From Myxococcales bacterium (GTDB taxonomy: Bacteria > Myxococcota_A > Polyangia > Polyangiales > GCA-016699535), in assembly GCA_016699535.1 (NCBI GenBank), contig CP064980.1:124001-188000 (forward strand): a stretch of DNA of 64,000 nucleotides, read 5' to 3'. The translations under genes and the position numbers were made by a program. The first letter of the stretch is position 1. Each line of letters starts with the position of its first letter. The notes below the pieces were generated by a model. The model did no database searches, was not told the DNA's origin, and saw only the letters and a program-made list of their open reading frames with translations. Below, in pieces: positions 61,638 through 64,000 of the stretch.

Positions 61638-62286
61638 ACTCACAGGGTTATTATTGTATCTCACGATGAGCGGCTGTGCTTCTGCTGCAGGGATCAGCCA
61701 TGTTGCACTGTCGCCACCGCCGCCTGAGGTGGTTGCGTTAAGAAATCTTGATGGAGGAGCAGCTAAGCTGGGCGATATTATAAAAAATCATGAAGCCACC
61801 GTGTTAATATGGTGGGCCACTCAATGTCCTTGCGTGGCGCGTTATGAGGAGCGCATGACTGCCTTACGCAGATCCTATCCAGAGAATCGCATTGCCATTT
61901 TGGCCGTTGCAAGCAACGCTGACGACGATTCTCTTTCCATAAAGAAAACGCTCAAGGAACGCGGTTTTCATCTGCCTCTTATCATCGATTCACACGCAAA
62001 GCTTGCAACTTTACTCGGCGTTCGCAGCACACCGACTGTGGTTATACTTGAGCGTTCCGGAAAAGTTCGATTTATAGGCTGGATGGATAATGAACGAAGC
62101 CCCGGTGAAACGGACCGCATACCCTACGTCCAGCTCACGCTTGATGCCATGCTTGGAGAGGCCAAGGAAAGCACGCAGAACCGCACTCCTGTCTACGGCT
62201 GCATCATCACCCGTTCATTACTCGAAAAAAACACTTGTCATTCTGTGAAAAAGAAATGCACTTATGGACATGAACCAAACCAATAG
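61624..62286 (+). CDS. Redoxin/thioredoxin-fold lipoprotein
   Basis: About 220 residues from the ATG at 61624, inside the previous gene's end. The signal ends LLLYLTMSGCAS (lipobox). The thioredoxin fold has the active site WWATQCPCVARYEERM (CPC, an atypical Cys-x-Cys), LPLIIDSHAKLATLLGV and the cis-Pro in VRSTPTVVILERSG. This matches the AhpC-TSA/redoxin group with Cys-Pro-Cys, related to Sco-like and CcmG-like thiol proteins. In this cluster it may reduce thiols or bind copper during NosZ or cytochrome assembly. The 35 C-terminal residues are not typical. Confidence 0.75.
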   Translation: MGISKLTGLLLYLTMSGCASAAGISHVALSPPPPEVVALRNLDGGAAKLGDIIKNHEATVLIWWATQCPCVARYEERMTALRRSYPENRIAILAVASNADDDSLSIKKTLKERGFHLPLIIDSHAKLATLLGVRSTPTVVILERSGKVRFIGWMDNERSPGETDRIPYVQLTLDAMLGEAKESTQNRTPVYGCIITRSLLEKNTCHSVKKKCTYGHEPNQ

Positions 62287-62708
62287 AAACTTCCTCTATT
62301 CGGTGTTGCTCAATCTCGTTGCGATAGCAGCTGTCGGACAGGCAAAAGCTAGCGTGCACAATCGCACAGAATACGTCTTTCAAGTTAGAAAGACGGCAAT
62401 AGTACGGGCGAAGAAAACTTCTGCTTTTGAAATTCAGATCACACCACGAAAACCCTATCATCTCACCGAAGATTATCCCGTACGGATAGAAATCCGCTGC
62501 ATGCTTAGACTGCAGCCCTACCCTACAGAACATCCATCCTGGCAAAACTTTACGCACTAGCGAAAACAGGCTTTGGGCATCGTTTGCGGTCACACCTCAA
62601 GAACGCGGGCCTAGCAGACTACGGATTGAAGTTCACCTCAGTGTTTGCACCAAACAGGCCTGTATACAAAAAAATCACCAACATACGATGACCGTAAACG
62701 CGCAGTAG
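62264..62708 (+). CDS. Secreted protein resembling the DsbD N-terminal domain, frameshift near 62500
   Basis: The first frame (98 codons, ATG 62264 or 62270) has a signal peptide (FLYSVLLNLVAIAAVGQAKA) and a beta segment (AFEIQITPRKPYHLTEDYPV), then loses sense around 62490-62510. In the +1 frame the sequence continues ENRLWASFAVTPQERGPSRL and RIEVHLSVCTKQACIQKNHQ to a TAG at 62706-62708. The SVCTKQAC pattern with two Cys near the C terminus is like DsbD-alpha-type domains. I read one broken gene of about 147 codons. The exact join is uncertain. It overlaps the redoxin gene by 23 bases. Confidence 0.5.
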
Positions 62709-62866
62709 TGCAAAGATGTTGCTTGGAATTTGGACCATCTACAGCCCCAATCCGAATTAACTGAACTAATAAAACTCGTCCTGCTAAGAACCCCATTGTT
62801 CATTTAGCATTGCCGTCGTATTTTAAACCTCTTATTAACCGCGTTTTTATAAAAAAGAATCGACTA

Positions 62867-63382
62867 ATGCAGCTTCCATCATTTTATGCGCTTACTCTTT
62901 GGATCCACATCTTGGCGGCTTGTTTGTGGGTGGGAGGACTATGGTTCTTTGTCCTGGCCTTGCTACCGGCCCTTCGTCGGGAAGTCTCGATCACCGAACG
63001 CATGCATTTGATCAAAGTGGTAGGTCATCGCTTTCGTGTTGTGGGTTGGATTAGTTTGTTTACGCTTTTGTTGAGTGGCTCCGTAATTCTGTGGTTTCGA
63101 GGTATCGAATGGGCTCATTTGTTCTCCTCCTCGTTTTGGCACGGCACCTTTGGCAAGGTGCTAGCGTTGAAGCTGTTCATGTATGTTTTAGTCGTTGCCT
63201 TCAGCGGTCTGCACGATTTCGTTCTTGGTCCACAGGCCACTACAGCACTTCGATCGCAACCGGATTCTACCAACGCACAGCGGCTTAGACGTTGGACAGG
63301 CCTTGTGGGACGTGCAAATGGGCTGCTGTCCCTCCTCATAATTTTTTTGGCCATCATGTTGGTGCGTGGCTGGTCGTGGTAA
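62867..63382 (+). CDS. CopD-like integral membrane protein
   Basis: About 171 residues from the ATG at 62867 (the frame is open from 62810 but those residues are basic and unlike the family). Four or five membrane segments: LTLWIHILAACLWVGGLWFF, VGWISLFTLLLSGSVILWF, VLALKLFMYVLVVAFSGLHD and GLLSLLIIFLAIMLVRGWSW. The H-I-x-A-x-x-W-x-G-G start with the conserved His, and the H in FSGLHDFVLGP, match the CopD/DUF4149-like family of copper-handling membrane proteins. Four bases separate it from nnrS. Confidence 0.72.
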   Translation: MQLPSFYALTLWIHILAACLWVGGLWFFVLALLPALRREVSITERMHLIKVVGHRFRVVGWISLFTLLLSGSVILWFRGIEWAHLFSSSFWHGTFGKVLALKLFMYVLVVAFSGLHDFVLGPQATTALRSQPDSTNAQRLRRWTGLVGRANGLLSLLIIFLAIMLVRGWSW

Positions 63383-63385
63383 ACC

Positions 63386-64000
63386 ATGAGTACAATCTTG
63401 CCACACGATAGAAACAGTGAAAAAACCATCGCTCAGTCACCAGCTTGGCTCGCTATGGGATTTCGACCCTTTTTTCTGTGCGCTGCCCTTTTCGCATGTG
63501 TGACCATCTTGATGTGGCTGCACGCGCTAAGCTCAGGAACTGCTCCGAGTGCAGGCTACATGCCTTTTACACTATGGCATGCACACGAAATGATCTTCGG
63601 TTTTACGATGGCCGTTATCGCAGGTTTTTTGCTCACCGCCGCTCGCAACTGGACGCAGTTAAACACCATGCACGGTTATTCTCTTCTTATGCTCGTTTTA
63701 CTTTGGCTGTTTGGACGAATCGCTATGGCGGGACTGTTTCCTCTGCCCGGAAAATTGATTGCTTTGAGCGTTGTGGGCTTTCAACTGTGGCTAGCCCTTG
63801 CGGTGGGACATGTCATCGTGCGAGCTGGAAGTAGACGCAACTTCGGTATTGTTGTCGTGCTGGTACTATTTACAGTCGCCTCGGCATGCGCCCATCTTGA
63901 TGCACTGGGTTTTATCAACAATGCCGCCACACCAGCCATTCACGGAGCATTGCATCTTATTATTGTACTCAACGTAGTGATCGGCGGTCGAATCGTGCCA
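63386..64000 (+). CDS. nnrS: NnrS family haem/copper membrane protein, N-terminal part (runs off the right edge)
   Basis: 205 codons, still open at 64000. It begins MSTILPHDRNSEKTIAQSPA, then the family start WLAMGFRPFFLCAALFACV, the conserved H-x-H-E-M in LWHAHEMIFGFTMAVIAGFL, TAARNWTQLNTMHGYSLL and further hydrophobic helices. NnrS contains haem and copper, is found with denitrification genes and protects cells against nitrosative stress. Its place here, behind norR and copper genes, fits. The C-terminal half is outside the window. Confidence 0.92.
   Translation, partial: MSTILPHDRNSEKTIAQSPAWLAMGFRPFFLCAALFACVTILMWLHALSSGTAPSAGYMPFTLWHAHEMIFGFTMAVIAGFLLTAARNWTQLNTMHGYSLLMLVLLWLFGRIAMAGLFPLPGKLIALSVVGFQLWLALAVGHVIVRAGSRRNFGIVVVLVLFTVASACAHLDALGFINNAATPAIHGALHLIIVLNVVIGGRIVP

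Noticed and set aside
1..64000. tRNA, rRNA, CRISPR, prophage or integrase genes
   Set aside because: I looked for T-loop-like GTTCRA patterns in gaps, regular short repeats and phage or recombinase motifs and saw none; a covariance-model scan would be needed to exclude small RNAs.

Overview
This 64 kb window looks like chromosomal DNA of a Gram-negative deltaproteobacterial or Myxococcota-type bacterium of moderate GC by eye. The evidence is a CarD-family regulator, a DUF1552/DUF1592 secreted pair, a DUF4388 regulator next to large PAS/GAF signalling proteins, many secreted lipoproteins (several Cys-rich or with MopE-like calcium motifs), outer-membrane barrels, and a clade II-type nitrous oxide reductase cluster. 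I saw no tRNA, rRNA, prophage or CRISPR array.

Layout. 0-8 kb is mostly housekeeping on the minus strand: mreB (5' part only), a metallophosphoesterase, a FadL-like porin, dnaB, rplI, rpsF, pth, rplY and prs. The ribosomal block has no rpsR between rpsF and rplI. 8-15 kb holds a GAF/HD-GYP phosphodiesterase, a membrane acyltransferase-like protein, an XRE-type regulator, an orphan FecE-like ATPase, carD and recA; a 163 bp imperfect palindrome sits in front of recA. 15-33 kb holds secreted proteins, cinA, an active/inactive M16 protease pair, glmS, an amidase, gltA, a diguanylate cyclase and the DUF1552/DUF1592 pair. A 157 bp MITE-like element flanked by TA lies between the amidase and gltA. 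33-38 kb has lipoproteins, a secreted protein preceded by three evenly spaced operator-like sites, an ECF sigma/anti-sigma pair and murI. 38.8-51 kb is signalling plus a long co-directional run: a HisKA protein without an ATPase domain, a complete histidine kinase, a DUF4388 regulator, a TPR protein, a thiolase, a sugar N-acetyltransferase/aminotransferase pair, and tldD/tldE.

51-64 kb is a nitrogen-oxide island. On the minus strand are ric (NO-damage repair), a lipoprotein cytochrome c, nosZ, nosD, nosF, nosL, nosY and a membrane protein. Divergently come a NorR-type sigma-54 activator, a YtkA-like lipoprotein, an outer-membrane protein, a redoxin, a DsbD-N-like secreted protein, a CopD-like membrane protein and the start of nnrS. 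The 151 bp between ric and norR holds three GTTGT-N7-RCAAC sites (each containing GT-N7-AC or its near match) and a good sigma-54 -24/-12 promoter facing ric. This suggests that NO sensed by NorR switches on NO repair and possibly N2O respiration.

Quality caveat. At least a dozen places show a clean protein continuing in another frame after a one-base change, often in a short homopolymer (rplY, the 35.3 kb secreted protein, the 38.9 kb sensor four times, the DUF4388 gene, the acetyltransferase, the aminotransferase twice, norR, the 62.3 kb gene). Uncorrected sequencing or assembly errors are the simplest explanation, so I annotate these as whole genes and give the break points.
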